From Lachnospiraceae bacterium (GTDB lineage: Bacteria; Bacillota; Clostridia; Lachnospirales; Lachnospiraceae), in assembly GCA_022790905.1 (NCBI GenBank), contig JAAVYC010000063.1:1-5694 (forward strand): a stretch of DNA of 5,694 nt, given 5' to 3'. The notes beneath the pieces are model-generated. The model saw nothing but the letters and a program-made list of their open reading frames with translations, was not told where the DNA came from and made no database searches. Below are positions 1-5,694 of the stretch, piece by piece. The translations under genes and the position numbers were made by a program. The stretch's first letter is position 1. The number at the start of each line of letters is the position of its first letter.

Positions 1-165
1 CAACCCCGCTTTAAATCCCAGTGTACGCAATGTATTTGTCGTTCCCGCATTTCCGCTTCCATGTTGGCGGATATCAATCTTCTGCGTCTTCCCATAGATA
101 AATCCCGTTTGAAACAGCCCCAGAACATACCCAATCAGAACACACAATATTCTGCTCACTATCAT
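1..165 (-). CDS. plsY: PlsY, acyl-phosphate glycerol-3-phosphate acyltransferase (N-terminal 55 residues, cut by window edge)
   Basis: PlsY is a small integral membrane enzyme that moves the acyl group from acyl-phosphate to glycerol-3-phosphate, giving lysophosphatidic acid, the first acylation step of phospholipid synthesis in most bacteria. Only the first 55 codons are visible. They show a hydrophobic first membrane helix (about residues 4–24), a YGK motif (24–26) and the family's glycine-rich loop HGSGNAGTTNTLRTLG (35–50), which forms part of the substrate-binding site. The ATG at 163–165 lies 2 bp after the der stop codon. AAGGAAGG (172–179), inside the last codons of der, gives a 6-nt spacing, so the start is well supported and the gene is co-transcribed with der. 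The rest of the protein, normally about 200 residues in total, lies beyond base 1. In related Clostridia gpsA often follows, but that cannot be seen here. Confidence 0.93.
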   Translation of the reverse strand, partial: MIVSRILCVLIGYVLGLFQTGFIYGKTQKIDIRQHGSGNAGTTNTLRTLGFKAGL

Positions 166-167
166 AG

Positions 168-1490
168 TTATCCTTCCTTTCTCTCCCGGATGATAAACTT
201 TAAGGAGGTTCCCCGGAATCCAAACGCATCCCGGATACGGTTTTCCATATATCTCGTATAAGAAAAATGCATGAGCTTTTTATCATTGACAAAAATAACG
301 AACGTCGGCGGTTTGATAGCAACCTGGGTAATATAGTAAAGCCTCAAACGTTTTCCCTTATCGGAAGGCGGCTGCTGCATTGCCACTGCTTCTGTCATAA
401 TCTCATTGAGAACTCCCGTTGCAATTCTCATGGAATTATTTTCGATCACGATATCAATCATTTCAAAAATACGCGGTATTCTCTGTCCCGTCTTCGCCGA
501 GATAAAGAGAATCTCTGCATAGGGCATAAAGCTTAAAATCTGACGAATCTTTTGCGTATATTCTCTTACTGTCTTATCGTTTTTCTCAATCGCATCCCAT
601 TTGTTAACAGCAATGATAATTCCTTTTCCGCGCTCGTGGGCAATCCCCGCTATTTTGGCATCCTGTTCTGTGACGCCTTCTATCGCATCGATCATAATCA
701 TCACTACGTCAGAACGCTCGATAGCAGTCACCGCTCGAATAATGCTAAACCGCTCAATCTCCTCTTTGATCTTGCTCTTTCGGCGCAATCCCGCAGTGTC
801 AATAAATACATATTCTTTTCCCTCGTATTTGATGTCTGTATCAATGGCATCTCTCGTCGTTCCCGCAATATCCGACACAATGACACGCTGTTCCCCTAAG
901 AGGCGGTTTACCAGTGAGGACTTCCCGACATTTGGTTTGCCGACAATCGCAATTCTCGGTCTCTCATCCTCTTCCTCCTCTGCATCTCCTACCGGAAATT
1001 GTTCGATCACTACATCCAAAAGATCCCCGATGCCAAGGCGGGATGCCGCCGATACCGGTATGGGATCTCCGATACCCAAATTATAAAATTCATAGACATC
1101 CGGCATAAATTTATCGAAACTATCCACCTTATTGACCGCAAGGATAACTGGCTTTTTCGACTGTCTCAAGAGATCCGCTACTTTCGCATCCGCATCCTGA
1201 AGCCCCTGTCGCACATCTGTGATAAAAATAATCACATCTGCCGTCTCGATGGCAATCGCCGCCTGCTCCCTCATCTGTGATAAAATAATATCTTTGCTGT
1301 CTGGCTCAATTCCACCGGTATCGATCAAAGTAAACATTTTATCTAGCCAATTCACTTCTGCATAGATCCTATCTCTGGTCACACCGGGAGTATCCTGCAC
1401 AATGGAAATTCTCTCTCCTGCCAGTACATTAAACAGTGTCGATTTTCCAACATTTGGTCGTCCTACAATCGCCACCACTGGTTTACTCAT
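168..1490 (-). CDS. der: Der (EngA), double-domain ribosome-assembly GTPase
   Basis: Der is an essential cytoplasmic GTPase that binds the large ribosomal subunit late in its assembly. The 440-residue length is normal for Firmicutes and the gene is complete. The first G domain has GRPNVGKS (10–17), PGVTRDR (35–41), DTGG (57–60), NKVD (120–123) and SAAS (147–150). An acidic linker (about 169–177) leads to the second G domain: GKPNVGKS (184–191), AGTTRD (209–214), DTAG (231–234), NKWD (296–299) and SAKTG (331–335). A C-terminal KH-like domain (about 355–440) contains PPTFVIFVN (394–402) and a basic end. No motif residue is missing. The ATG at 1488–1490 has AAGGAGA (1496–1502) 5 nt upstream. A sigma-A promoter lies at 1526–1554, giving a leader of roughly 30 nt. 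plsY follows after 2 bp, so the two form one transcript. Confidence 0.98.
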   Translation of the reverse strand: MSKPVVAIVGRPNVGKSTLFNVLAGERISIVQDTPGVTRDRIYAEVNWLDKMFTLIDTGGIEPDSKDIILSQMREQAAIAIETADVIIFITDVRQGLQDADAKVADLLRQSKKPVILAVNKVDSFDKFMPDVYEFYNLGIGDPIPVSAASRLGIGDLLDVVIEQFPVGDAEEEEDERPRIAIVGKPNVGKSSLVNRLLGEQRVIVSDIAGTTRDAIDTDIKYEGKEYVFIDTAGLRRKSKIKEEIERFSIIRAVTAIERSDVVMIMIDAIEGVTEQDAKIAGIAHERGKGIIIAVNKWDAIEKNDKTVREYTQKIRQILSFMPYAEILFISAKTGQRIPRIFEMIDIVIENNSMRIATGVLNEIMTEAVAMQQPPSDKGKRLRLYYITQVAIKPPTFVIFVNDKKLMHFSYTRYMENRIRDAFGFRGTSLKFIIRERKEG

Positions 1491-1525
1491 AGCACTCTCC
1501 TTTTCTTCAATCCTTTATTCGCTTG

Positions 1526-1554
1526 ATTTTACAATATCTTAGGATTCTTGTAAA
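1526..1554 (-). promoter_or_regulatory. Probable sigma-A promoter of der–plsY
   Basis: On the minus strand a -35 box TTTACA (1549–1554) and a -10 box TAAAAT (1526–1531) are separated by exactly 17 bp. Each matches the consensus at five of six positions. The expected start is near 1518–1520, about 30 nt before the der ATG and upstream of its AAGGAGA ribosome binding site. The preceding operon ends in a terminator, so der needs its own promoter, which fits. The site was found by eye only. Confidence 0.7.
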
Positions 1555-1580
1555 GTACTTTGTTTTGGAATATAAAAAGT

Positions 1581-1650
1581 GTGCGCTGTGACGTGCACTC
1601 GCGCCGGAGCGCGGCTGTATCAGCAGCCATTTTTCTTTTGCACGCAGTGC
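1581..1650. other. GC-rich cluster of four small hairpins, possible dispersed intergenic repeat or terminator remnant
   Basis: Four inverted repeats lie almost end to end in otherwise AT-rich DNA: GTGCGC/GTGCAC (1581–1598, 6-nt loop, one G·T pair), CGCGC/GCGCG (1600–1613, 4-nt loop), GGCTG/CAGCC (1613–1628, 6-nt loop) and GCAC/GTGC (1640–1650, 3-nt loop). From 1581 to 1628, 34 of 48 bases are G or C. On the plus strand the third hairpin is followed by a T-rich run (1630–1639). On the minus strand the first is followed by a T-run (complement of 1574–1578). Either side could therefore end transcription. No gene explains this stretch. It could be a dispersed palindromic repeat, a back-up terminator or part of a small RNA. 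The hairpins are visible, but their function is not. Confidence 0.45.
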
Positions 1651-1704
1651 GATAATTATTTGTCATTTTAATTGAAATTCGAAGAAATTTTCTATAGATA
1701 ACAA

Positions 1705-1740
1705 AATGAGGAACCAAAGCTTCCGCTATCATTCCTCATT
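1705..1740 (-). terminator. Probable intrinsic terminator of the GntR–ABC operon
   Basis: A perfect 9-bp inverted repeat, AATGAGGAA (1705–1713) and TTCCTCATT (1732–1740), flanks an 18-nt loop and starts 17 bp after the permease stop codon. In the minus-strand transcript the hairpin is followed by a T-rich stretch, TTTTGTTATC. The large loop and the interrupted T-run make it weaker than a textbook terminator. The T-flanked hairpin further on (1581–1598) could act as a second stop. Confidence 0.6.
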
Positions 1741-1757
1741 CTACCTTTCCTAAATTA

Positions 1758-3614
1758 TTACGAGATTTTCTGATAATCCGCCTCTACTGGAAGTCTGTAA
1801 AATCCATCCAACAATCCCGTCTCCTCTAAAACTTTCATGATATTCTTACAATCCTTTGAAAAATTTAATATCGCATTTGAACTATTATAACTCTTCTCTG
1901 GCTCTGGCGTCCTCTCCAGCCAACTTCTGTCGTTCTCCTCAATTCCCTGTGAATTGTAATAGTCCATATTCATGGTATAGAGCAGATCATTCTCTCCTCC
2001 AAAATTCATAACATGCTTTAAGCTACCTTCTTTTATATCCTCTTGAAATGCCTCGAAAAAGCGTTCCACGAATTCTGCTGACACACCAACTGACTCTATA
2101 CTCTTTGTTTTTATATTATATAACTCAATTTGCACAGACATCGGTTGTGCTGACTCGTAATTATTTCCAAAATAATACGCCATATAATTCTCATATTCGT
2201 TTTCTCTGTCTAAAATTCGATTCACTACATAATTCTCATCTTCTAGATATTTCTGCTCTAGAGGAACATAGTAATGACGTTCTAATGTTGTCCCATCTTT
2301 GCAATAATATTTAATTCCAACTAGACGGCAAGCTCTCTGCGAACTGTTATAATACGCATTCTGGAACTCTTTTTTGGACTTTAAAATCTCTCTGTGAATT
2401 TCCTGTATCTCTTTGATTCCGGTTGCCTTTGTCTCTGCCGTATAAAAATTCATGTTTAAACATGCCTTCTCAATCTCAGATTCTGCCGGAATCTTCTTTT
2501 CAAGTCCCAAAACATCTGCCTGAATTCCGATAAAAAGGAGTGCCAACAGACATTGCACACAGAGACATTCCACAATTCTTTTTTTAGACACTACTCGAAA
2601 ATTCTTTTCCAACAGCATCTGAGCAAGGAAAAATATGATAATCCCTATCAAAATCATGCTGACAAAAATCAGACCCGTCCCCTTCATTCTCATTGCTCCA
2701 TGAACCGTAGCAGCAATTCCAGCCGCAGAAATTCCTGCCAAAAAGAGTGTCGTTCCCCAACGAAACGCCGGTTTTAACCAACGAATTGTGAGAAAATCTC
2801 CTACTGTCTCAAGACGCCGCTTTTTATAAATAATCCATCCACACACTGCCAAAACAATTCCAATCAGCGCATAGACTGCAATCGCCTTTATTCCTCTCAC
2901 CACAACGATATTGCCAGCCTCTTCAACACTAATATGAAATCCTGTGTTGGCTAAATAGTAGAGCGGCGAGAGCACACTGCCTGCTCTGCCGAGACGATAA
3001 GAGTATTGCAATCCATATGTCAGCTCCATCGTCAGATTGCCAATCACCGCCTGGCAGCCCATATATAAAAAGTTAAAGATGAAAAAGAATACGGGAAGCA
3101 TCAGTAACTGCCCCGTCAACATCCCTGTCACAACCGCCATAGAATAGGCAAACACTCCCATCCCAAACTGCATCAAAAGCCAGTACAGCAGATATTTTAG
3201 ATCTGTAATCCCTCTAATCGAGCACACAAATGTTGTCACCAAAAATACAAAACACTGTGGAACTACTAAAAATAATAGTCCTGAGAGATAGTTGGTGACA
3301 TAAAGCTGTGTCCGATTCACCGGTAATGCATGGATCATATTTGCATTTCGTTGTGTATACATATAGTGAAATACCGCCATGGCACAGATCACTGCCGCTA
3401 TAAAGACCCAACATGCATTTCCTGAGAAGTCCAGTATGTCGATAAACACATTCTTTCTCTCCTCCTCTAACACCCACTCATTTGCCGTTCTAACAAACAG
3501 AGTAATCGGAAGCATTAAAAGCAAACATACTGTATAGCCAATCCAGATTGGCCAAAAATGACCTATATTTTTCTTAAATATTGTCTTACTAAAACAGGAT
3601 GTCTTTGACCGCAT
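1758..3614 (-). CDS. ABC transporter permease with large C-terminal extramembrane domain
   Basis: This 618-residue protein is the membrane partner of the ATPase encoded just upstream. Hydrophobic stretches suggest about nine membrane helices, near residues 22–42, 66–86, 105–132, 141–165, 169–190, 243–263, 285–304, 314–334 and 347–366. A conserved-looking segment with IHALPVNR (94–101) sits in the loop between helices two and three. About 250 polar, Tyr- and Glu-rich residues (367–618) have no membrane segment; with nine helices and an inside N terminus they would lie outside the cell. From memory, similar Lachnospiraceae permeases carry a domain of unknown function here (possibly DUF6449, not checked). 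The start is taken as the ATG at 3612–3614, because AGGAGG (3623–3628) lies 8 nt upstream; a GTG three codons earlier overlaps that site. The gene overlaps the ATPase gene by 26 bp. Substrate and transport direction are unknown. Confidence 0.87.
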   Translation of the reverse strand: MRSKTSCFSKTIFKKNIGHFWPIWIGYTVCLLLMLPITLFVRTANEWVLEEERKNVFIDILDFSGNACWVFIAAVICAMAVFHYMYTQRNANMIHALPVNRTQLYVTNYLSGLLFLVVPQCFVFLVTTFVCSIRGITDLKYLLYWLLMQFGMGVFAYSMAVVTGMLTGQLLMLPVFFFIFNFLYMGCQAVIGNLTMELTYGLQYSYRLGRAGSVLSPLYYLANTGFHISVEEAGNIVVVRGIKAIAVYALIGIVLAVCGWIIYKKRRLETVGDFLTIRWLKPAFRWGTTLFLAGISAAGIAATVHGAMRMKGTGLIFVSMILIGIIIFFLAQMLLEKNFRVVSKKRIVECLCVQCLLALLFIGIQADVLGLEKKIPAESEIEKACLNMNFYTAETKATGIKEIQEIHREILKSKKEFQNAYYNSSQRACRLVGIKYYCKDGTTLERHYYVPLEQKYLEDENYVVNRILDRENEYENYMAYYFGNNYESAQPMSVQIELYNIKTKSIESVGVSAEFVERFFEAFQEDIKEGSLKHVMNFGGENDLLYTMNMDYYNSQGIEENDRSWLERTPEPEKSYNSSNAILNFSKDCKNIMKVLEETGLLDGFYRLPVEADYQKIS

Positions 3615-4488
3615 AATCAGCACCTCCTAATTCATAGATAAAAATTTCTTCTAGGCTAAGCGGCAATACATCGATCAACATCGGGTCTAATGCCTTTAAC
3701 TGCTCTTTTGCTCTCTTGGCATCTCCTCTGACAATCAACGTATAAACCCTTCCGGTATTGATCATATGCAATACCTCAAAGTCTTCCGGCAATTTGGGCA
3801 TCTCTGACTGAAAAGCTACCTGTATCTTACAGACACTTCCCTGCAACTCGCTCAATGACCTCTCAATCATGACCTTTCCCTGATTCATAATTCCCACATG
3901 ATCACACACATCTTCTAACTCCCGTAAGTTATGAGAGGAGACTAAGACCGTGGTTCCATATTCTGTGACATCCTGTAAAATCAGGCTCCAGATCTGTCTT
4001 CGCATAACAGGGTCAAGTCCGTCCACCGGTTCATCAAGAATTAAGATTTCCGGCCTGCAACTGATCGCAAGCCAAAATGCCACCTGCTTTTGCATTCCCT
4101 TTGACAATCTGCGGATACTTCTCTTTGGATTGATACTGGGAAATGCATCTCTGATTTTCTCAAATAGCTCCACATCAAACGTTGGGTATAACCCTTTATA
4201 AAATTTTTTCATTTCCAATGTGTCCGCCTGTAAAAAGTAGAATAGATCGTCCGGAATATAGGCAATCTTCCCTTTGATATCTGCATTTTCGAAAACCGAT
4301 TCCCCTTTGATTCGTACCTCTCCTTCATCCTGTCTGTAAATTCCAGTCAAATGCCGGATCAATGTCGACTTTCCAGCCCCATTTGGTCCCACCAGACCAT
4401 AAATTGCTCCCTTTTTCACATGGAGATTCGTATCATCCAATGCCTTAAATCCATCGAATGTTTTCACCAGATGTTCCACCTGTATCAT
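3589..4488 (-). CDS. ABC transporter ATP-binding protein, YtrB/BcrA-like
   Basis: This 299-residue cytoplasmic ATPase powers or gates the adjacent permease. The nucleotide-binding domain covers about residues 2–215: Walker A GPNGAGKST (34–42), signature LSKGMQKQ (128–135), Walker B ILILDEPVDGLDP (148–160) with catalytic Glu153, and the switch histidine His186 in VSSHNL. The Q-loop region reads YIPDDLFYF (77–85), with aspartate where most ABC proteins have glutamine. The signature also departs from LSGGQ; both look characteristic of this branch rather than damage. Residues 216–299 form a C-terminal extension typical of drug- and bacitracin-type ATPases. The ATG overlaps the GntR stop codon (ATGA, 4485–4488), and GGAGGGG (4494–4500) inside the GntR gene lies 5 nt upstream, so translation is coupled. 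One ATPase gene with one permease gene implies homodimers of each or a partner encoded elsewhere. Confidence 0.94.
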   Translation of the reverse strand: MIQVEHLVKTFDGFKALDDTNLHVKKGAIYGLVGPNGAGKSTLIRHLTGIYRQDEGEVRIKGESVFENADIKGKIAYIPDDLFYFLQADTLEMKKFYKGLYPTFDVELFEKIRDAFPSINPKRSIRRLSKGMQKQVAFWLAISCRPEILILDEPVDGLDPVMRRQIWSLILQDVTEYGTTVLVSSHNLRELEDVCDHVGIMNQGKVMIERSLSELQGSVCKIQVAFQSEMPKLPEDFEVLHMINTGRVYTLIVRGDAKRAKEQLKALDPMLIDVLPLSLEEIFIYELGGADYAVKDILF

Positions 4489-4859
4489 CTCTTCCCCTCC
4501 CTCTTTCTCAATTGATCCAGACGTTCTTTTAAGGTTTCACACGCAACAGATAGATACATCAATTCCTCTGCCGTCTCATCAAACTGTCTGAATAATATTT
4601 CTTTTCGCTCCTCATCAGCGCGTAATTCTGCCGAGACAAATGTTCCTTTTCCGGAAACAGAATATACAAATCCTTCTGTCTCCAACTCTCGGTAAGCCCG
4701 CTGAATCGTGTTAGGATTGATTGCCAGCGTTGCGGCAAGTTCCCTTACAGAGGGCAATTTTTCGTCACTTTCAAGAGCTCCGCCAATCATCAGCTTTTTC
4801 AAACCGTCTTTAATCTGTATATAAATCGGCTTTGTATCGCGATAGTTCAAATTCAGCAA
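4485..4859 (-). CDS. GntR-family transcriptional regulator, YtrA subfamily
   Basis: This 124-residue DNA-binding protein probably represses its own operon. Residues 9–77 form a GntR winged helix-turn-helix, with LPSVRELA (35–42), recognition-helix region NPNTIQRAYRELE (48–60) and wing GFVYSVSGKGTFVS (63–76). Only about 45 residues follow (80–124), a charged helical tail for dimerisation, too short for a FadR- or HutC-type ligand domain. This small size defines the YtrA subfamily, whose members usually sit at the head of ABC operons. The start is taken as TTG at 4857–4859, 7 nt from AGGAGG (4867–4872). It gives the N terminus MLNLNYRDTKPIY, like family members. A GTG two codons earlier leaves only 1 nt after the ribosome binding site. 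The signal that lifts repression cannot be read from the sequence; B. subtilis YtrA responds to cell-wall antibiotics, so envelope stress is one possibility. Confidence 0.93.
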   Translation of the reverse strand: MLNLNYRDTKPIYIQIKDGLKKLMIGGALESDEKLPSVRELAATLAINPNTIQRAYRELETEGFVYSVSGKGTFVSAELRADEERKEILFRQFDETAEELMYLSVACETLKERLDQLRKREGKR

Positions 4860-4866
4860 GGTCACT

Positions 4867-4872
4867 CCTCCT
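4867..4872 (-). promoter_or_regulatory. Ribosome binding site that selects the TTG start of the GntR gene
   Basis: The minus strand reads AAAGGAGGA (4866–4874), close to a perfect anti-Shine–Dalgarno match. The core AGGAGG lies 1 nt from a GTG (4863–4865) but 7 nt from an in-frame TTG (4857–4859), so TTG is the workable start. Confidence 0.8.
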
Positions 4873-4876
4873 TTCC

Positions 4877-4907
4877 GTATGAAGTGTACTATTACATTTC
4901 ATACACT
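4877..4907. promoter_or_regulatory. Probable operator of the YtrA-type repressor
   Basis: Two overlapping perfect inverted repeats sit between the promoter and the GntR ribosome binding site: AGTGTA-N13-TACACT (4883–4907) and GTATGAA-N14-TTCATAC (4877–4904). The first resembles the GTGTA/TACAC half-sites I associate with YtrA-type regulators and is the better candidate. It covers the expected transcription start, so a bound dimer would block initiation. The assignment to this GntR protein is inferred from position and symmetry. Confidence 0.6.
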
Positions 4908-4936
4908 ATGTTAACATGCGCTCTTTTCAGATACAA
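4908..4936 (-). promoter_or_regulatory. Probable promoter of the GntR–ABC operon
   Basis: On the minus strand a -35 box TTGTAT (4931–4936) and a -10 box TAACAT (4908–4913) are 17 bp apart. Each box matches only four of six consensus bases, but a TGT directly before the -10 makes an extended -10 element. The predicted start, near 4900–4902, falls inside the operator. The -10 also lies in a 10-bp palindrome, ATGTTAACAT (4908–4917). The -35 is 5 bp from the stem of the pgeF terminator. Confidence 0.5.
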
Positions 4937-4941
4937 GAAAA

Positions 4942-4979
4942 AGAACCTTAGGAAAATATGAATATTTTCTTAAGGTTCT
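4942..4979 (-). terminator. Intrinsic terminator of pgeF
   Basis: Two 18-base arms (4942–4959 and 4962–4979) are complementary except for one position (4951/4970). They start 13 bp after the pgeF stop codon. In the minus-strand transcript the hairpin runs straight into a T-rich tail, TTTTTCTTG. The stem is long but AT-rich, and its outer end holds the GC pairs. The mismatch is A·C in the minus-strand RNA but a G·U pair in plus-strand RNA; the plus side lacks a clean T-run and has no gene to terminate. Confidence 0.8.
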
Positions 4980-4992
4980 ATCATCTTATCCA

Positions 4993-5694
4993 TTATTTTA
5001 TCACAAGAAACGCTCCGAGATTCCCTCGCTTTCCATTGCTCGCCCGATGCGAAAATAAGAACTGCTGATTACAGGAAGTACAGACATTTGTTGTGGCAAT
5101 CTGATCTGCCGGTACGCCCGCCTGCTTCAATACCAGTTCATTTGCTCTCCACAGATCGAGCAGATATTTTCCGTTTCCCCGCTCTTTTAAAATCTCGAAA
5201 CTACATCCCGAAAATTCTTTCCGAAATTCTATCGCTACATCCTCACTGACTTCATAACACGCCTGACAGATCGAAGGACCAATGGCACAGACCAGATCTT
5301 CTGCCTTCGTTCCATAGTGTTCCCTCATTGCTAAAATTGTCTTTTCCCCCATTCTTCCCACTGTACCGCGCCATCCTGAATGAGAGAGTCCAATCGCATG
5401 ATTCTTCCTGTCCACAAAATAAAGCGGCACACAGTCCGCATAAAACGTCGAGAGTACAAGTCCCGGTACATCCGTAATCAATCCATCTACATCCGTGTAT
5501 CCCCGTTCTTTCAGGATTCCGGCGCCTGCATCCTCTAATCCCACTTTTCGCACATTTGTGGTATGCGTCTGATCCGTAAAGACAAACCGATCTATCGCCA
5601 CTCCCATGCCTTTTGCAACTCTTGCAAAATTCTCTCTCACGTCGCATTCTCTGTCTCCCCTCGTAAAACTCAAATTCAAGGAAGAAAATACACC
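4993..5694 (-). CDS. pgeF: PgeF, laccase-domain (YfiH/YlmD) peptidoglycan editing factor, N terminus outside window
   Basis: Multicopper-oxidase-like name aside, this family binds a single metal and has no classic laccase activity. Members have been linked to removal of wrongly incorporated L-serine from peptidoglycan precursors (E. coli YfiH/PgeF) and to purine nucleoside cleavage (LACC1-like proteins). The visible 233 residues contain TDQTH (40–44), DVDGLITD (68–75), ADCVP (86–90), LSHSGWRGT (103–111), AIGPSICQACYEV (137–149) and the C-terminal TTNVCTSCNQQFLFSHR (201–217). His44, Cys88 and His105 are the expected metal ligands; the Cys-to-His spacing of 17 matches family members. The reading frame is open to the window edge and starts with GVFSSLNLSF, a family motif that lies some tens of residues into the protein, so the 5' end is missing. 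A TTG at 5677–5679 is internal. The gene ends in its own terminator and is separate from the ABC operon. Confidence 0.93.
   Translation of the reverse strand, partial: GVFSSLNLSFTRGDRECDVRENFARVAKGMGVAIDRFVFTDQTHTTNVRKVGLEDAGAGILKERGYTDVDGLITDVPGLVLSTFYADCVPLYFVDRKNHAIGLSHSGWRGTVGRMGEKTILAMREHYGTKAEDLVCAIGPSICQACYEVSEDVAIEFRKEFSGCSFEILKERGNGKYLLDLWRANELVLKQAGVPADQIATTNVCTSCNQQFLFSHRASNGKRGNLGAFLVIK

Noticed and set aside
601..1086. A 161-codon plus-strand reading frame opposite der, and several shorter ones nearby
   Set aside because: It is antisense to a complete, strongly conserved GTPase gene and its translation is low-complexity Ser/Arg/Ile-rich. It is explained by the codon use of der.
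1529..1732. A 67-codon minus-strand reading frame across the intergenic region, with an internal ATG at 1630 giving 33 codons
   Set aside because: It begins inside the operon terminator, runs through the hairpin cluster and ends over the der promoter. Neither start has a convincing ribosome binding site and the composition is not protein-like. If the hairpin block proves to be a repeat, the frame would recur as an artefact.
3612..3623. GTG at 3623 as start of the permease (three extra residues)
   Set aside because: That GTG overlaps the AGGAGG ribosome binding site (3623–3628); the ATG at 3614 has correct 8-nt spacing.
4897..4916. An alternative operon promoter using TTAACA as -35 and TAATAG as -10
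   Set aside because: The spacing would be only 14 bp, too short for a sigma-A promoter. The TTGTAT / extended TAACAT pair has 17 bp.
4942..4979. Reading the long hairpin as a plus-strand terminator because its stem pairs fully there
   Set aside because: No plus-strand gene precedes it and no clean T-run follows on that side, whereas the minus-strand copy follows pgeF and runs into a T-rich tail.
5677..5679. TTG as the start of a 228-residue pgeF
   Set aside because: The frame stays open upstream to the window edge and the upstream codons encode GVFSS, which continues the family motif before SLNLSF. The true start lies outside the window.
4993..5694. A functional link between pgeF (cell-wall editing) and the ABC cassette
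   Set aside because: Adjacency is the only support. A strong terminator and a separate promoter divide them, so a shared role is not justified.

Overview
The window looks like ordinary chromosome from a low-to-moderate-GC Firmicute, most likely a Lachnospiraceae-type gut Clostridium. This rests on strong AGGAGG-type ribosome binding sites, a der–plsY pair, a YtrA-type GntR/ABC cassette and the protein sequences themselves. The species cannot be fixed by eye. All five genes lie on the minus strand, so transcription runs from high to low coordinates.

Layout in transcription order. (1) 5694–4993: pgeF, a laccase-domain (YfiH/YlmD) protein whose first residues lie outside the window. It ends at a long hairpin terminator (4942–4979). 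(2) 4936–1758: a self-contained cassette with its own promoter (4908–4936) and an inverted-repeat operator over the expected transcription start (4877–4907). It encodes a small YtrA-type GntR repressor, an ABC ATPase and a 618-residue multi-spanning permease with a large non-membrane C-terminal domain. The three genes are translationally coupled (4-bp and 26-bp overlaps). A hairpin terminator follows at 1705–1740. (3) 1757–1491: a 267-bp intergenic stretch holding that terminator, a compact GC-rich element of four small hairpins (1581–1650) and a good sigma-A promoter (1526–1554). (4) 1490–1: der (ribosome-assembly GTPase, complete), followed after 2 bp by plsY (acyl-phosphate glycerol-3-phosphate acyltransferase), which is cut by the window edge.

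How the parts work together: the GntR protein probably represses its own operon until a signal, perhaps envelope stress or a small molecule, releases it. The ATPase and permease then act as an exporter or envelope-sensing ABC system of unknown substrate. der and plsY are housekeeping genes for ribosome assembly and phospholipid synthesis. pgeF is a separate unit. I found no mobile element, CRISPR array, tRNA or rRNA, and no convincing new multi-gene system. The items most worth a second look are the structured intergenic element at 1581–1650, the operator/promoter at 4877–4936 and the uncharacterised C-terminal domain of the permease.
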